Shown: positions 1-46,143, counted from the first letter of the stretch. The stretch is 64,000 bases of DNA from Pempheris klunzingeri (GCF_042242105.1 NC_092027.1:11071721-11135720); one strand, 5' to 3'. Numbers and translations are program-made. The notes: generated from the letters alone by a model not told the origin.

Positions 1-365
1 TGTAGAGATAATTCATCACAGACACAACTTGATCATAACTAGAAAATCCACCCCCTGCCGATGGTAAAACTGTAAAATTTGCAGAATTGGATGCTGAACA
101 TCTTCACCTAAAGAAGATAAGAGCTGACACACAGCTGGAAGCTTAACTGCAACACTGTCAAAACTGGAAGTTGAAATTAATTGACATAAAGTGCTGAAAT
201 AGAAGGAAATACGACAATATGATTTTTGAAAATGTAATTGTTAGTTTAAGTGTTAAATGGTTCCTGTAACTGAAAGTATGCATTCATATTCAACCAAAAC
301 AATCTACAGAAGACACGCTAAAAAGAATAATACAAACTGGAGGAACTAATAAAACATTATTACAT

Positions 366-371
366 TTTATT
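366..371 (-). promoter_or_regulatory. Candidate poly(A) signal of rrm2b
   Basis: AATAAA on the minus strand about 245 nt beyond the rrm2b stop codon, in the expected place for the end of the 3' UTR. Hexamers of this kind are common by chance, so transcript ends are needed to confirm it. Confidence 0.5.
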
Positions 372-615
372 GTCATTAAAAATGACAGTGTTGAAAGAAA
401 TCACCATGTCAGCCAGCAGCCAGCCCTGCAGACTCAATAAAATATGCTCTATACATTAATACTCTTCAAATGTCCAGATAGGTACAAAACGATCAATCGT
501 ATTGCCTCTCCTATTTTCATTTAGCCAAAGTCTGTCACTTTGGGCTATTTTGGGTCAGTAACTGCTTACAAAACAAATAAGTACAACAAATATGTAACAG
601 AACGCCGGCCGGGTT

Positions 616-4914
<4,299 letters not shown>

Positions 4915-5160
4915 TTCACCGTCGGAGTCATAGATTTTGGCTCATCTAGCTGGTACCCGGTGCCATAACCTTGTGTGTAAGCAGCTACACCTTCGTTGGT
5001 TGAACCATTTAAACACCCACACAGAGAGCGCAGCGCCTCCAGTGGTTACCACGATCCACTGAAGTGACTGTAACACTTCACTAAGTCATTACACTGCAGT
5101 CTGTGTCGTGGAGAATACAGTCATTTAATAAAGGAGGCACAGTGGCTCAGACCGAGGAAT
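4915..5160 (-). promoter_or_regulatory. rrm2b 5' UTR/promoter interval, squeezed against the nutf2 3' end
   Basis: Only about 250 nt separate the rrm2b start codon (4914) from the candidate nutf2 poly(A) signal (5164-5169). The rrm2b transcription start must lie here or inside nutf2. I saw no TATA box, and I saw no convincing p53 response element in this interval or in intron 1 by eye. Confidence 0.5.
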
Positions 5161-5163
5161 GCT

Positions 5164-5169
5164 TTTATT
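5164..5169 (-). promoter_or_regulatory. Candidate poly(A) signal of nutf2
   Basis: AATAAA on the minus strand about 190 nt past the nutf2 stop codon (5361-5363), a plausible 3' end. No closer minus-strand AATAAA was noticed. Confidence 0.5.
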
Positions 5170-5313
5170 GAGCAGGAATGTGTGTTTGACACATGGCATC
5201 TTGAATACAAATAGCATGCTCATAGATGTAAACATGGAGGAACTTTGCATATAGTTTCTTGCTTTTTCAATGACAGCATGACCGTAGTTATGAAGTCAGA
5301 GCTGGATGTCAGG

Positions 5314-5335
5314 GTGTGTGTGTGTGTGTGTGTGT
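5314..5335 (+). repeat. (GT)n microsatellite in the nutf2 3' UTR
   Basis: About 11 GT units just after the nutf2 stop, so the transcript would carry a (CA)n run in its 3' UTR. Confidence 0.95.
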
Positions 5336-5360
5336 GAGAGAGACAAACAAATCCAGGTCA

Positions 5361-7349
5361 CTACACTGGTATGTTGTGTATCCCCAACCGGAAGACGTCA
5401 TTTGTGCAGGCCCACGCGCAGTTTTGGGACTTCAGCATAAACACCTGATGAAAGGCCATTGGTGGATCATCGTCTACCTGCAGCAGAAGATGTTTTTGGG
5501 TGAATTTGTGAGCACAACAGCGAGAAAACAAACTGTAATGTCAATTAAGGCAGATATGTACATGTCACACAGTTTTAATATAATAATTATTAAATCAAGC
5601 CAGGTTAGCCCGCATCAAAACAAAAATGTAATGCAGGCTTTATACCTGTAGATCTGGACTGTGCACCACTCAGCGACATTAGTGGGTTAGCCAGCTATGT
5701 TTGGGCTCAACTGTGGTTTTCTGGTATCACGAAGCTGGCTTGAATAGGCTTGAAAGTTTTGTATTGATCATCACCTTTCAGTAATCAATAACTCAATAAA
5801 AGCTATACAAAATTTAAAAAAAATAAAAAATTTGAACTACCACAAGTCCAGAAATATTGTGGTATCATAGAGAGAGAGAAGAGGTTCAGGATCACCATGA
5901 CCTCCAGTTGAGGGAGTGATACTTTCAGGTATTTTCAGAAGTGTAAATATTAGGGGAGGATCATCTATATAGGGTGTCAGTGTGCTCTTCCATGAAACAG
6001 GTTTACTCTGTATTGCACTTGATACTTACTAAATAGTTTTATGCAATGATTCAGTGCGTTACTTTAATCATTAATAAGTATATGTTTTGGATGACCTGAA
6101 GACTTCTAAAGTCTCTTTGACGACACTATGCTAAACTGTTAACCTGCTCCGGAGGAATCGGCTCAAAACCTGCAAACAGGCCGATCACTGACCAATCAGA
6201 TCACTGGACAAAAATGGGAATCATCATTTATCCCTTTCAGAACAGGATTCTGAAAGGAATAAAAGTACTGATTTGTTGGATTCCCACGTGTCTGCTCTGG
6301 TTTTAAAACAAAGCTTCTAACAAACGACTGAACAGTTTAACACATAATGACAATTATGTCTGCGTTTTGATTACACAAAGTTTCTTTCATCCTTGAGGCC
6401 TCACACTCTAATGTGAGAATAAAGGGGACATAGATCAGGCATTAATTACATTTCCTCTCTTTTATGAGCATTACATATTTAGAACAGTGTAATTATCAGA
6501 CAACAAGGCAAAAAATAGTCATTTTATACCAAAGAAATATATAATAATACCCATGTTTATTTATAACCTAACCCTTATTTAAACGTGGGAATTTCTTCTA
6601 GTGTTTCTACCACATCTTACTCCATTCTAGTTTTATGATTGTGTGTATTTCACCTGGCTGAATCTAATGTTTTGATGTCGCTTTAACATATTAACTGCTC
6701 CATTTGTGATACAGGCCCCGGGTGCTCAAGACTCATGGTAGTCGAGAAAAATGTACCAGCTTACCTGCAGCTGTCCAAACACCATGATGAGGATGCAACT
6801 ATCTATCGTGGGTTGGAAGTCTTGTTCTGTGATAATGTGCTTAATACGCTTGAAAGGCAGGTTCTGTGGATCGGAAAAAATATTATTACTGGAATGTACA
6901 ATAACAGGCAAACACACATGACAAAGACCTTTAGCTTGTAAGCTGAGGTTTTTCTTTATTGCTACTAACCTGCTTGGGAAGCATACTTTTTTTGCGGATT
7001 GTCATTAATACAGACGGAGTGAGAAGAGGAACTTACTGCTAATTTGCCAGTAATGGCTTCTCTCCCTTGAAAAGGAGATCCTTCCCATGTCAAACAGGCA
7101 TCAGCAGACTAAGGAAAAAAAAAAAAAAATCTTGATATCAAATCCAGGCACACATTATTTTCTAAAATTTATTTCAGCTCTGAATGTCTGTGTTGACATA
7201 ACATTGATGCTGCATGCTTCATCAAAATGAGGAATAAAACTTACGTATAGGTTACCCAGTCCCATCCTGTTGGTATTGTCAAACTGGTTGTAATATTCTT
7301 GGACAAAGCCCTCTCCAATCTTTTGCCATATTTCTTTCTCGCAAGCCAT
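5361..7349 (-). CDS. nutf2: Nuclear transport factor 2 (NTF2), 4 coding exons
   Basis: Coding exons, 5' to 3': 7349-7245, 7108-7037, 6863-6765, 5477-5361. All junctions are GT-AG and phase 0. The product is 130 aa (human NUTF2 127). NTF2 is a small homodimer that carries RanGDP from cytoplasm into the nucleus by binding FxFG nucleoporins. Residues matching known functional sites are present: W8 in EIWQKIG (human W7, nucleoporin contact), E44 in CLTWEG (human E42), and D94 and D96 in VDDDP (human D92 and D94, Ran contact). [12 protein letters not shown] and [12 protein letters not shown] are typical family blocks. The protein ends in HNIPV instead of the human HNFG. A non-coding first exon is inferred upstream, because a cag acceptor lies 16 nt before the ATG. 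Fish can carry a second copy (nutf2l), and I cannot tell which paralogue this is. Confidence 0.93.
5840..6090 (-). repeat. Dispersed repeat copy 2, nutf2 last intron (inverted relative to copy 1)
   Basis: The reverse complement of this interval aligns by eye with 2490-2776, with a diverged middle. Shared blocks are given under copy 1. It lies in the nutf2 intron between 5477 and 6765. The two copies form a widely spaced inverted pair about 3 kb apart. Confidence 0.68.
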
Positions 7350-7360
7350 GTGTGAAGCTT

Positions 7361-9032
7361 TGGATCTGTGAAAGAAATGAGCCTCGTCATTAGCTGTGTG
7401 TCAAACTTCAACTGTGAACATATTCTCTGACATGATTTTTTCTGGTAACTCCTATAATGCATAACTCCGGTGTTTTTAAACCGGGGCCCAACTGGTACGG
7501 ACAAAACCTTTTCGCATCGGTCCAGTAGATAGCTTTAGCTGGCAGCTGAGAGCAGGCAGTGAATGAGAAACAGTGGCTATGATGTAATCCTTCAGTTCAA
7601 CTGCACCAGAGTGAAGTATGTCCACTACAACTGCTTGCTCAGATTGTTATTCAAAGTGTCTAACAGCATTACAGAAAGGACCTCTACAGAGACAGACCTG
7701 TGAGATCCTTTTTGTTTAGCCAGAAGAGGCCGTTATGTCACTCAGTTCAAAACCACTAGACTCCACTGACAAAACCTTTTGGATCTTGGCATAGAGGCTG
7801 TCTTCTTTTGGTTAGAGTTAGACAGCGTGCGTTTTTTTCCCTTACATAAAAACAGATTGCACACACTGCAATCGACTTATAGTCCTTAGTGTAGGCCCCT
7901 GAACACTGCCCCACTCGGATATTGGGATGTTATATGGGAGAGGTCAGACGAAATCTCATTGTACTTTGCTGTATGATGACAATAAACCTCATTCTGATTC
8001 TGATTCTGATTCTAGGTGGAATATTTAAATTATTCAGTGCTAAACTGAACTGATTTGTCTTGGGCTGAATCTGAGCCATTAGTGAAGTAAAGCGATAGGA
8101 CAGGGGGAGGCTTGATGACCCAGACCACCAGATCCACCTAAAAACTGCAGCACATACACTCGGTTGTTTACTGATCCCCACTGCAGGACACTATAGTCTG
8201 AAAAGAGACTTAAATCAAACTAACGTTTCTAGAACTGGCTCTAACACAATGTTTAACTGCCTATGTCGAATATAAAAACCATAAAGCTTCAGTCAGCCAT
8301 CTCAAGGTAAACATTAACTCTGAGAGGTATTCGGCAAGCAACCACAACACACGCCATTTATGTCAACAAAGTTAGGCTAAATAACAGATACACTTCTCTG
8401 CAAATATCCTCCACAATAATACAGTTAAGTCTTCACTTTCAACAAAAACTGAACATGATAACCCTTATGGAGGCAGGATTTACTCCAGAGCTGGGGCTTT
8501 ACACCACATTAGCTTTAGCTAGGTGTACCTAATAAATTGGCAACCGAGTGTAGTTTACTGCGAATAAAGAGCTGGAAAAACGTAGCTCCTTAAAGTTGTC
8601 TTTAATTTGTGCTAGTGTCCGAGAACTACATCTGTACAAAGACTACACCGATGACTAAAACTTTTATAGCTAGCTAGTCGTGCAATCAGTAGTCTGGAAA
8701 TCTCGAATTGTAAAGTTAAGGTGGCTTTCTGAACCATTATTAAACGTCTGGCTCAAAAGTCCCACCATTTTTAATGTTTATAGGCGTTAATGTTTGATGC
8801 TAACCCTGACCTGACCACTGAGCTAGTCTGGAGCTAAACCGTGTCCACTCTTCAACATCGGGAGCCACCGCCATAAGTTACCCTTAGCACAGACTGGCTC
8901 TTCCTGTTAACGCTTCATTAATCTTTCATTCGGATGTAAATTCGTTTTTACTCTTCTCAACAACAAAAAAACGTGTAAGTACGCCTCGGCAAGATGTTGT
9001 TGAGCTGTTGTTAAAAGCAGTACTTTACCGTG
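7361..9032 (-). other. Inferred nutf2 5' intron
   Basis: This is the interval between the acceptor before the coding start (minus strand CTTTCACAG) and a donor (GTAAAG) at about 9027-9032 in the GC-richer promoter block. Apart from the retroposon tail near 8 kb I see no exon or other structure. The minus-strand open frame at 7930-8181 shows no domain I know. Confidence 0.5.
7955..8015 (+). repeat. Retroposon 3' tail with (CTGATT)n
   Basis: TTGTACTTTGCTGTATGATG followed by ACAATAAACC and short CTGATT repeats is a familiar 3' terminus of fish LINE-type retroposons. The rest of the element is not recognisable. It sits in the long 5' intron of nutf2. Confidence 0.55.
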
Positions 9033-9190
9033 TCCGTAAGTGTTAGCTAACTTTTTCCAGCCGCGGACAGAGGAGCCAGCGTGGAGACAGATGCAGTCAA
9101 ACCAGACAGAGGCTGACGGGGTTCCCGCTTCCTCAGAGCCGTCACAAACTTATGACGTCACTTGCAAACTGACCAATGAGGGCTGACAAA
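9033..9190 (-). promoter_or_regulatory. nutf2 non-coding exon 1 and promoter with CRE and CCAAT
   Basis: The minus strand has a plausible splice donor, GACACG|GTAAAG, ending a GC-richer leader (about 9033-9130). Just upstream lie a perfect palindromic cAMP response element, TGACGTCA (9153-9160), and a CCAAT pentamer on the plus strand (9173-9177). CRE plus CCAAT close to the start is typical of housekeeping promoters. The transcription start itself is inferred. Confidence 0.6.
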
Positions 9191-9531
9191 GATTGGAAAC
9201 TTTAGCCCGCAGTACAGCCTGTCAGGCGCTCTTTCTCCTCCACTATGCATGACCTCCCACCAAATCAATGTTCATAACTCAATTACGCGTCCTTGCCAAT
9301 ACCCGGAAACAGCTTGCTGGATGTCGTTTCATGTGGATGAAAGAAAATGAGGCGGTTTTTGTGTGCATGTAACAACCTACTAATAACAGCTGCCCGAATT
9401 GAAACTACAAAACATTATGGTCAAGGTTGAAGGAAAAACTAATGATCAGACATGCAACAAGAAGCTGTCAAATAAATCTTTAATGATTATTTTAAAAACA
9501 TAAGTCAAAATTATACTGTAAATAAAACGTT

Positions 9532-9537
9532 TTTATT
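9532..9537 (-). promoter_or_regulatory. Candidate poly(A) signal of bloc1s4
   Basis: AATAAA on the minus strand about 880 nt after the bloc1s4 stop. A second minus-strand AATAAA lies at 9741-9746. Either could be used, and both leave a short gap to the nutf2 promoter. Confidence 0.4.
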
Positions 9538-10418
9538 TCAAACTATTTTGGCAAATAATGAATCATAGCTGTGACTATTGATTAAACCTTGTTGGGTGGC
9601 TGAGGGCCACATCGCATCTGTCCCCCAAGATTCATCCAGTTAATGATACAAAACTCAATCACAGCTCCAATGCTGGCCCAAAACCTGATTCATCAGGTGG
9701 TCTGACTTGTTCCGCTAACACGACTCATCTGTCGTGTGCTTTTATTGAAAAGGTGCTATCAAAGATATAGCCCCAAATCAATGAGGCCACTGTTATCCAT
9801 AGCCGGTAACATCAGGCTGTCAACAAAGTGAATATTTTGAAATGGAAGACATTAAATGCTTAACTGGATGAGATCAATATTGCTTGGGGACAGTGATGAG
9901 ACATTAGAAATACAGATTAATTCATAACAGCGTGCAGGTCTTTACAAACACCAGTAACAGGAATGTAATTTATAAAAAAGCTGGGTTAATTCTTCACGTA
10001 ATACATCTTAAGATCTTTACAGCTCCACCTACTGTTCCTTCTTTACAGTGTCCTAATGGCAATTGGGATGATTTTGTCTTCCTGCTTGTCACAAATCCAA
10101 ACATCTGACATTGTTCTCTTCACATCTGGTGAAAACAAGACTGACAGCACTAAGACCCATTTAGGCACTTTTTAAATCATTTTGCTACAGTCCAGTGCTT
10201 GTTGCCGCCAGAGAAATGACGCCCTAAAACGCAGAATGTCTCCATGCGCTTGACTTCCAGTGACTTGTTCAGAAAGGCTACTATTGCTTTGTTGAGGCCA
10301 GTGCACCAATAGGTCCCCTTAGTAAGAGTTGTCCCCTGGCAGTAAGAGTTGTCTCTAAAGTTTCACCCAACAGGCCTCTGAGGTTAGAACCAAGTTATGT
10401 GTTAAACGTTGTAGCATA

Positions 10419-13211
10419 TCACTGCTCTGGCTGTGATGTGAAATAATCATCTGTCCGGAACACACTGGGGATCTCTTGACGCTGATGAGGTGCTGGTCTT
10501 CTTGGGCTGGCCGGTTTCTGTGAGTGAATCAGAAAGGACACAAAATGAATCCTGATTATCCAATAATCATGTAGAATTACAACCACTATTGGAAAAGTGT
10601 CTCAGTAAAACCATGATTCACTGTTTATTTCATGCTTGTTGTATAAAATTCAGGTACTAAGGCAAGCAAACTGACAATGTAAAACTACAAATTCACAAGC
10701 GCAGTAAGGAGCTCTCACATTTAAGAAGCTTGGCACACTCATTGTGCGAAGGATCTTCTTGAAAGCACCAGGCAGTGTTCCTAGCTCTCCCTCTGCCTGT
10801 GTGACCTGCTCCTCCATCGCGTTGACGTTGGCTCCTACCATCTTTACAAAGGCCTGCAGACACACAAGAATAGCGAAAGCATAGTGAAAAGCGGATAAAA
10901 TTTAGATTCTTTCCTACATCATTTGAGACAAATGTTAAGACAATTTAAAACCACACCAATATAATGCTGCATGTTTCACAAGCCCATGCAACTGCTTATT
11001 GGTGCAGGCAAAGAATCCATCTTTCATCCATCTTTTTTTTTTTTTTTTTTAGAAAGGATGTTTGGAATACTGAGTTGAATCTTCAGGAGAATTAAATAAT
11101 AAAAAATAATAAATAACTGAAAATATTTTGTGACAAATATTTGAGAATGTACCAAAGACAGCCTTTCAGCTGAAGAATGAACAGCTTTAAGAACTTACAA
11201 TTATTATGTTTTGGATTGTATCATCACTAGTTACACGGTGAGAGAGAAACATTATCAGGAATCGAAAACAGGAAACATACTGAGATCAGTGTTTACTTCC
11301 ATTATTGGAAGTGGAAATAGTCGGCTAATGAAGATTATCTTGTTCATAATTTACCTCTAACTTATCAATTCTTCTGTATATTTGTCTCATTTCATCAGAC
11401 TTCTGCTGGATTTGAGGTAGGTTTTCATTCACTATCTGGGAGGTATCGTTACGGATCTAGAGGGAAAACACAAGCAGAAGTGAGGGACAAATATGCATGT
11501 AATTCAAGAAACTATACACGCAGAGATACAATTGTAGATTCAATGCATTCATAATATTTTACAGTGTCTTAGCCCGACTTTCTTACCATATCCAGCATTC
11601 CAACAAACTCATCCACTCTCGTCAGCATTTCTTCCAGGCTCTTCTCCAAACACAGGATCTTGAGGAGAAATCATTATAGTTACACAAACACACACACAAA
11701 CTATGTAGAAACCAAAGCTGCATCGGCTACATCAAATAAACGGAGCCAGCATAGGACTTGTGTGTTTCTGTGCACTTTAAATTAAGCCCCACACACCAGT
11801 TACTGCTGGAATTCAATTAAATGTTTTAAAATTGTGTGAGTAAGGTTCTTAGGGCCAAAACACAGAGGTCTTTGTCTTCTCACAGAGCCAGCTACCCAGT
11901 TCAGCGTCTACATAAATTGCCCTGTATCATGCATAGCCAGTTAATATCAGTTTAGGAGTGACAGGAAAATGGTCAGACAGCCATCATCGATTAACAATGA
12001 GAAATCAGGTGACTTTTTTGATGTTGATACCGTTATTAACCGACTCTGTTTGTTCAGTCATTTCTGTTTGTGGTTGAGTGTCTGAATTAGTTTTATTTGA
12101 CTGTAGAGCTTACAGCCGTGAACCAGAAAACAAGAGCTGTGGACTCTTGAATCTGATGACCATAGACTTGACAAAATCAATATCTGGTTGCAATTCCATT
12201 TAGATGTTATTGTTAATTACTCATAACCTCACTCGGACTTCAGACTTGGAAAGACTTGGCAAAGATAAAAAAGATACCTTAACAGTGAATCAAGTCTTCA
12301 TTTTCCTGAGAATGGACATACTTTAAATTAATCTGATAGCACACACTCACATTGTGTTGCCGGGAGGGAAAAGATGATACTGTAGTCAAACAAAAATGGA
12401 AGGAAACATGTAAGACTCAATGATGATAGACGATTGTAATTGTCACAGAAGACATTATATGATTGATTAGTACTTCTCATGAATAGTAAACTGAACTTCA
12501 TGGAGTAGCCCTTTAAAAGGTTTATTATTGTAAATGTCCTGTACTGAATATTTCTGGAGACACATATTTTAGGACTCGGACTTGACTCCAGTTTTGACCA
12601 CAGGCACGTCGCTTATTTGTAACTTGCAAAACTCTGACTTTGCCCCACCTCTGCTATAAAATATGTCCACATCCCAGTAAGCCGCCATATTGACCGTGCT
12701 GTCACAGCCCTAGCGACGGCAAACCAATCATGTCGCTACATCAGTGTCGCTTAGCAACCACTCTACTTAGTCGCATCGTTATTACGACTTATTATAGCTT
12801 TAATAGCTAACTGGCGTTACTTCACAGACAAAGAGCTAACGTTAACGTAGCTAGTCAGTGCGACTCTCTGGAGTAAAACCCATCAGCACAAACCTCTTCT
12901 CCAGCTGTCGCCCTGATGTAGGAGGAGTAGCTGAGGGCGGTGTGTCTCAGGACCTCGTCGTCCTGCTCCGGGTAGTGCTGGTCGGTTGTCCCGGACGGTG
13001 CTGCTTCGTGGAGGCTCGGGCTCCGGGAGACATCGTTAGCTGCTGCGCCAAAACTGGGGCTCTGCGACACGGTGCCGCTGCTGAGGATTTCGCTCACCAT
13101 GGACAAACTGCTCGCACTTTGGGAGACGATGCCGCTGTCTCTGCTTATCTCGGCGCTGGACTCCTCCAGGGGAGACAGGAGGCCCACCCTGTCCACTCGG
13201 TGATGGTCCAT
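10419..13211 (-). CDS. bloc1s4: BLOC-1 complex subunit 4 / cappuccino (5 coding exons)
   Basis: Coding exons, 5' to 3': 13211-12894, 11658-11587, 11456-11355, 10853-10719, 10517-10419. All are GT-AG and phase 0, giving 241 aa (human 217). BLOC-1 is a cytosolic complex needed to form lysosome-related organelles such as melanosomes. Identification rests on family blocks: DSGIVSQS near residue 27, LTRVDEFVGMLDM (exon 2), a heptad-like helix QIYRRIDKLEAFVKMVG spanning exons 3-4, NAMEEQVTQAEGELGTLP, AFKKILRTMSVPS, and the C-terminal motif VFRTDDYF (human LFRTEDYF). The N-terminal 90 residues are serine-rich and low-complexity, as in the family. The human gene, as I recall, has a single exon; this one has four introns. 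The long open frame on the opposite strand (12858-13394) is an antisense shadow of exon 1. Confidence 0.95.
11033..11052 (+). repeat. Poly(T) run in bloc1s4 intron 3
   Basis: About 18 consecutive T, possibly the poly(A) tail of an old minus-strand retroposon or a simple homopolymer. Nothing else in the intron supports an element. Confidence 0.5.
12660..12860. promoter_or_regulatory. Promoter-like motif cluster in bloc1s4 intron 1
   Basis: Just downstream of exon 1 there is GCCGCCATATTG (12681-12692), an excellent YY1 site, then a CCAAT (in AACCAATCATG) and an RFX-like GTCGCTTAGCAACC. YY1 motifs of this form often sit immediately downstream of transcription starts. This could mark an alternative start or an intronic element of the main promoter. 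Seen as motifs only. Confidence 0.35.
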
Positions 13212-13290
13212 GTCGCCTGTCTGTCTGATCTACTGCCGTGTTTTGCCCTGTCAACTGACTGGGTCACGTGTGCTGAGCAGCGGATGGTGG
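13212..13290 (-). promoter_or_regulatory. bloc1s4 promoter-proximal E-box (CLEAR/M-box-like)
   Basis: CACGTG at 13265-13270 in the context GGTCACGTGTGC, 54 nt before the start codon. This resembles the TFEB/TFE3 CLEAR element (GTCACGTGAC) and the MITF M-box, the factors that drive lysosome and melanosome genes. The core is seen; use of the site is inferred. Confidence 0.45.
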
Positions 13291-15570
13291 CTCAAAAGAG
13301 TCAAAACGGTGTAGGGCACAAAAAGCGTTCAAAAAGTGATAATTTTTCCTTTTTTAAAAAAAAAAAAATCACACACCCATGCTGTCATTGTTAAATGCGT
13401 GTGTAATTTATGTCAAAAACCAAAGATATGTTTCTAAACCTAAACTAAAATTATAAACACTGATATAAATCTGCGATTGTGAAATAAAGCCTTTTAGTGA
13501 ATGAATGGACAGGATAATCCTTCATTATAGGGTGTCAGAGAGTTTTCAAATTGATAATCTACTAAGAAATTACTTTGAAACAAGAGAGGCACTCAATTCT
13601 GGTGATGTGTCTGATAGTGTAGGCTTATACTTTCAACCTAAAAACCATAAAAAAAAAACATATAATAATTCCTGAGAAATTATTGTTCTAACAATGATGT
13701 GGCATTGACGTTCATTGCCTATGTTGTGCACTTTATGAGACACCATGTCGTTGCAATCTCGGCCAACAGATGGCAGCCAGGATTCCTGCGTGGCGATGGA
13801 CCTCAGTGGCTGATGTAGAGGCATTAATTGTGGCCTTGATTAAAAAAAAAAAAATTAGCACACCTTTCATCACACTAAATTAAATAAAAAGATGAAATGT
13901 CTGTCTGATCAGTTTATTTGGACAAAAGATGCAATTGATTCCCCTCAGTATTGAAATATATTTTTGGACATGGTAAGATAAGATAATCACATGGGTGGCA
14001 TCAAAATGGTATCTATTAAGTATTTGTTTAAAGTTCCCTAAGATATCTTATTTAATCTTTACCAAGACGTTGTCAGCTTTAGTCAGTCTGCACTTGAATC
14101 CTAAACTTGCCAGCTAAGCATCTGTGTCACATGTGTGTAAAAGTTCTTTCGCACATTAGTGCTAAAACGAATCCAGCCTACAAAGACTTACTGCATGTGC
14201 ATGTCTTCTGCTTATATCAACTTAGATAATTCATATGTACGCTGCCTGTGATTGACAGACAATTGATGACAATTGATTGACAAAAAATTGATGGTGTGAT
14301 GTCAATGATGTTGGGTCTGCCAATGTAATTTAATCTGCAGATTGATGGTGCAGACTACAGTCAGAGCAAAACAGTTGGGTGTCAATGATCTATTAGCTGT
14401 TGGAGCAGTGTGGCATCTGGAGTAAACATAGCAGACAAACATTCATTAGCAGAGAGGTGAAAGGAGTTTGCTGCTGCCAGGGGCCTCTGACCCTGGACAC
14501 AGCTGCATTCCTGCTACCCGTCCACATTGAATGTAGTAGACAGCCAGGGGGTGATAAAGACTGGTTGTTTCTGAAAAAAGAAATTCAACCTTCAGAGATA
14601 CTCCTGTCTTCACTCTGTGATGTCTAGAGCAAATTGTTTTGTGGTGAAACATGACCTGTGTGTCCTACCCACTTCCCCTTTGCCTGCTGACTCTCTCCAA
14701 CAGGCATGGACTTGTATTAACTGCAGACGTACTTCACTGGAGTCAGGTTAGGGTGACAATGAAGTGCTCCGAAGTTCTCTTAATTGTTCATCTTTGAACA
14801 GTCATATCAGTTTATCAGTGGTGGTTTTACCCAGTTTACTGCAGGTACCGTGGTAAAAATATAATTACTATAGCTGCAGAATGGTAATAAAACTACCTGT
14901 AATTTCCAGAAAGTCACACCCCTTACGGCATGTTTTGCAGCAATATATTCCTCTTCTACAGATGCAGCTATTGGTGAAGAAACAGGGATGTCAGCCTCTG
15001 TCATGATCATTTGCTTTGTTAACTAGGAGTGGGTTTACACTAGAACCTGAAACCAGTACTTTCTGTTTGTATACTTTCCCTCCTAAAATCCAGTCAAGCT
15101 GACCTGGAAATATCTTGGGATGCCATATCTGGTCAGCTAATGCTTTTCCAATTCTACAAAAGAACAGCATGTTTAGTGGACAAAGCTTTTCTTTGTTACA
15201 AAAATTTGGGGAAACAAATGAAAGTATGGCTGATTTATACACTCGTAACTAAGTGACTGAAATTTAAAAGGATTTAAAATGAGGTTCAACTAACTCCCTC
15301 AAACTTTTCTGTCATTGAAACATTTCTGTTAACCATTCTGTTTCAACCATTTGAATGAAAGCGTGTGGCCTTGTAATTGGCTTTTTATTTCTTTACATGT
15401 CACTATATACCACGGACATTATCCATCTACGGAACTATGAAGTTGCTGCATCTCTAAAATTGAGAATTGTTTAAATGACAAATCGGCAAACTAGATCTTT
15501 CGGAACCATAAACACAACTGCTCGAACCAAACATGACATTTCAAGTTTGCAAAATTGTGAGACTTAAAAT
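13291..15570. other. Intergenic region between bloc1s4 and pard6g
   Basis: No coding exon recognised. It contains A-rich runs near 13357 and 13841 and a candidate CTCF site at 13763-13776. Open frames on both strands at 14400-14652 and 14807-15242 have no recognisable domains. A short run of near-repeated ATTGATGACAATTGATTGAC lies near 14250-14290. Confidence 0.5.
13763..13776 (+). promoter_or_regulatory. Candidate CTCF site
   Basis: CCAACAGATGGCAG fits the CTCF core pattern CCA(N2)AG(A/G)(G/T)GGCA well. It lies between the bloc1s4 promoter and the pard6g 3' end, where an insulator would make sense. Occupancy cannot be judged from sequence. Confidence 0.4.
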
Positions 15571-15572
15571 AA

Positions 15573-15578
15573 TTTATT
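15573..15578 (-). promoter_or_regulatory. Candidate poly(A) signal of pard6g
   Basis: AATAAA on the minus strand about 515 nt after the pard6g stop at 16091-16093. It is one of the nearest plausible signals in an AT-rich 3' UTR. Confidence 0.45.
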
Positions 15579-16090
15579 GGAGCAGATACAAGGATTTGAT
15601 CACAATCATCAATGCATAAACAAACTATTAAAAAAAATCATACTCTACACAGCATTTATCAGAATATAAGAAATATAGATTTACTCTTTAAAAACATCCA
15701 TAAGCAACCCCAAGTTGGTCCCAGTAATAAGAATGAAAAGGATCTTAATAAAAGTGGTCACTAACAAAAGATATTAGGCTGTAGGCACATTCAGAACTCA
15801 AAGATACAGCGGATTCGCCTAAAAACAGTTTGTTCTGATGCTTATTACAAACATACGTACAAATCTTTTGACATGAGACAAAGACAACTTTAAAAATACA
15901 GGAAGTATTTACAATACATTTTCCTTGTTTCCTGGCTTGTAACGTCCTATTCTCAATTATCTTGTAAAAACAAACAGAAGTTACAAAATTAGTATCTGAC
16001 AAAACACAGTCATGCTCACTTTTATCTGGCCTGGTTGTTCCAGTTTTAGTCTCTGAGCAGTTGGGATGTTTCTGTGTGTGTCTATAAGTA

Positions 16091-46143
<30,053 letters not shown>

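Noticed and set aside
12858..13394. 178-codon plus-strand open frame
   Set aside because: Antisense to bloc1s4 exon 1. It is open because the GC- and serine-rich exon has few stops on the other strand. No domain.
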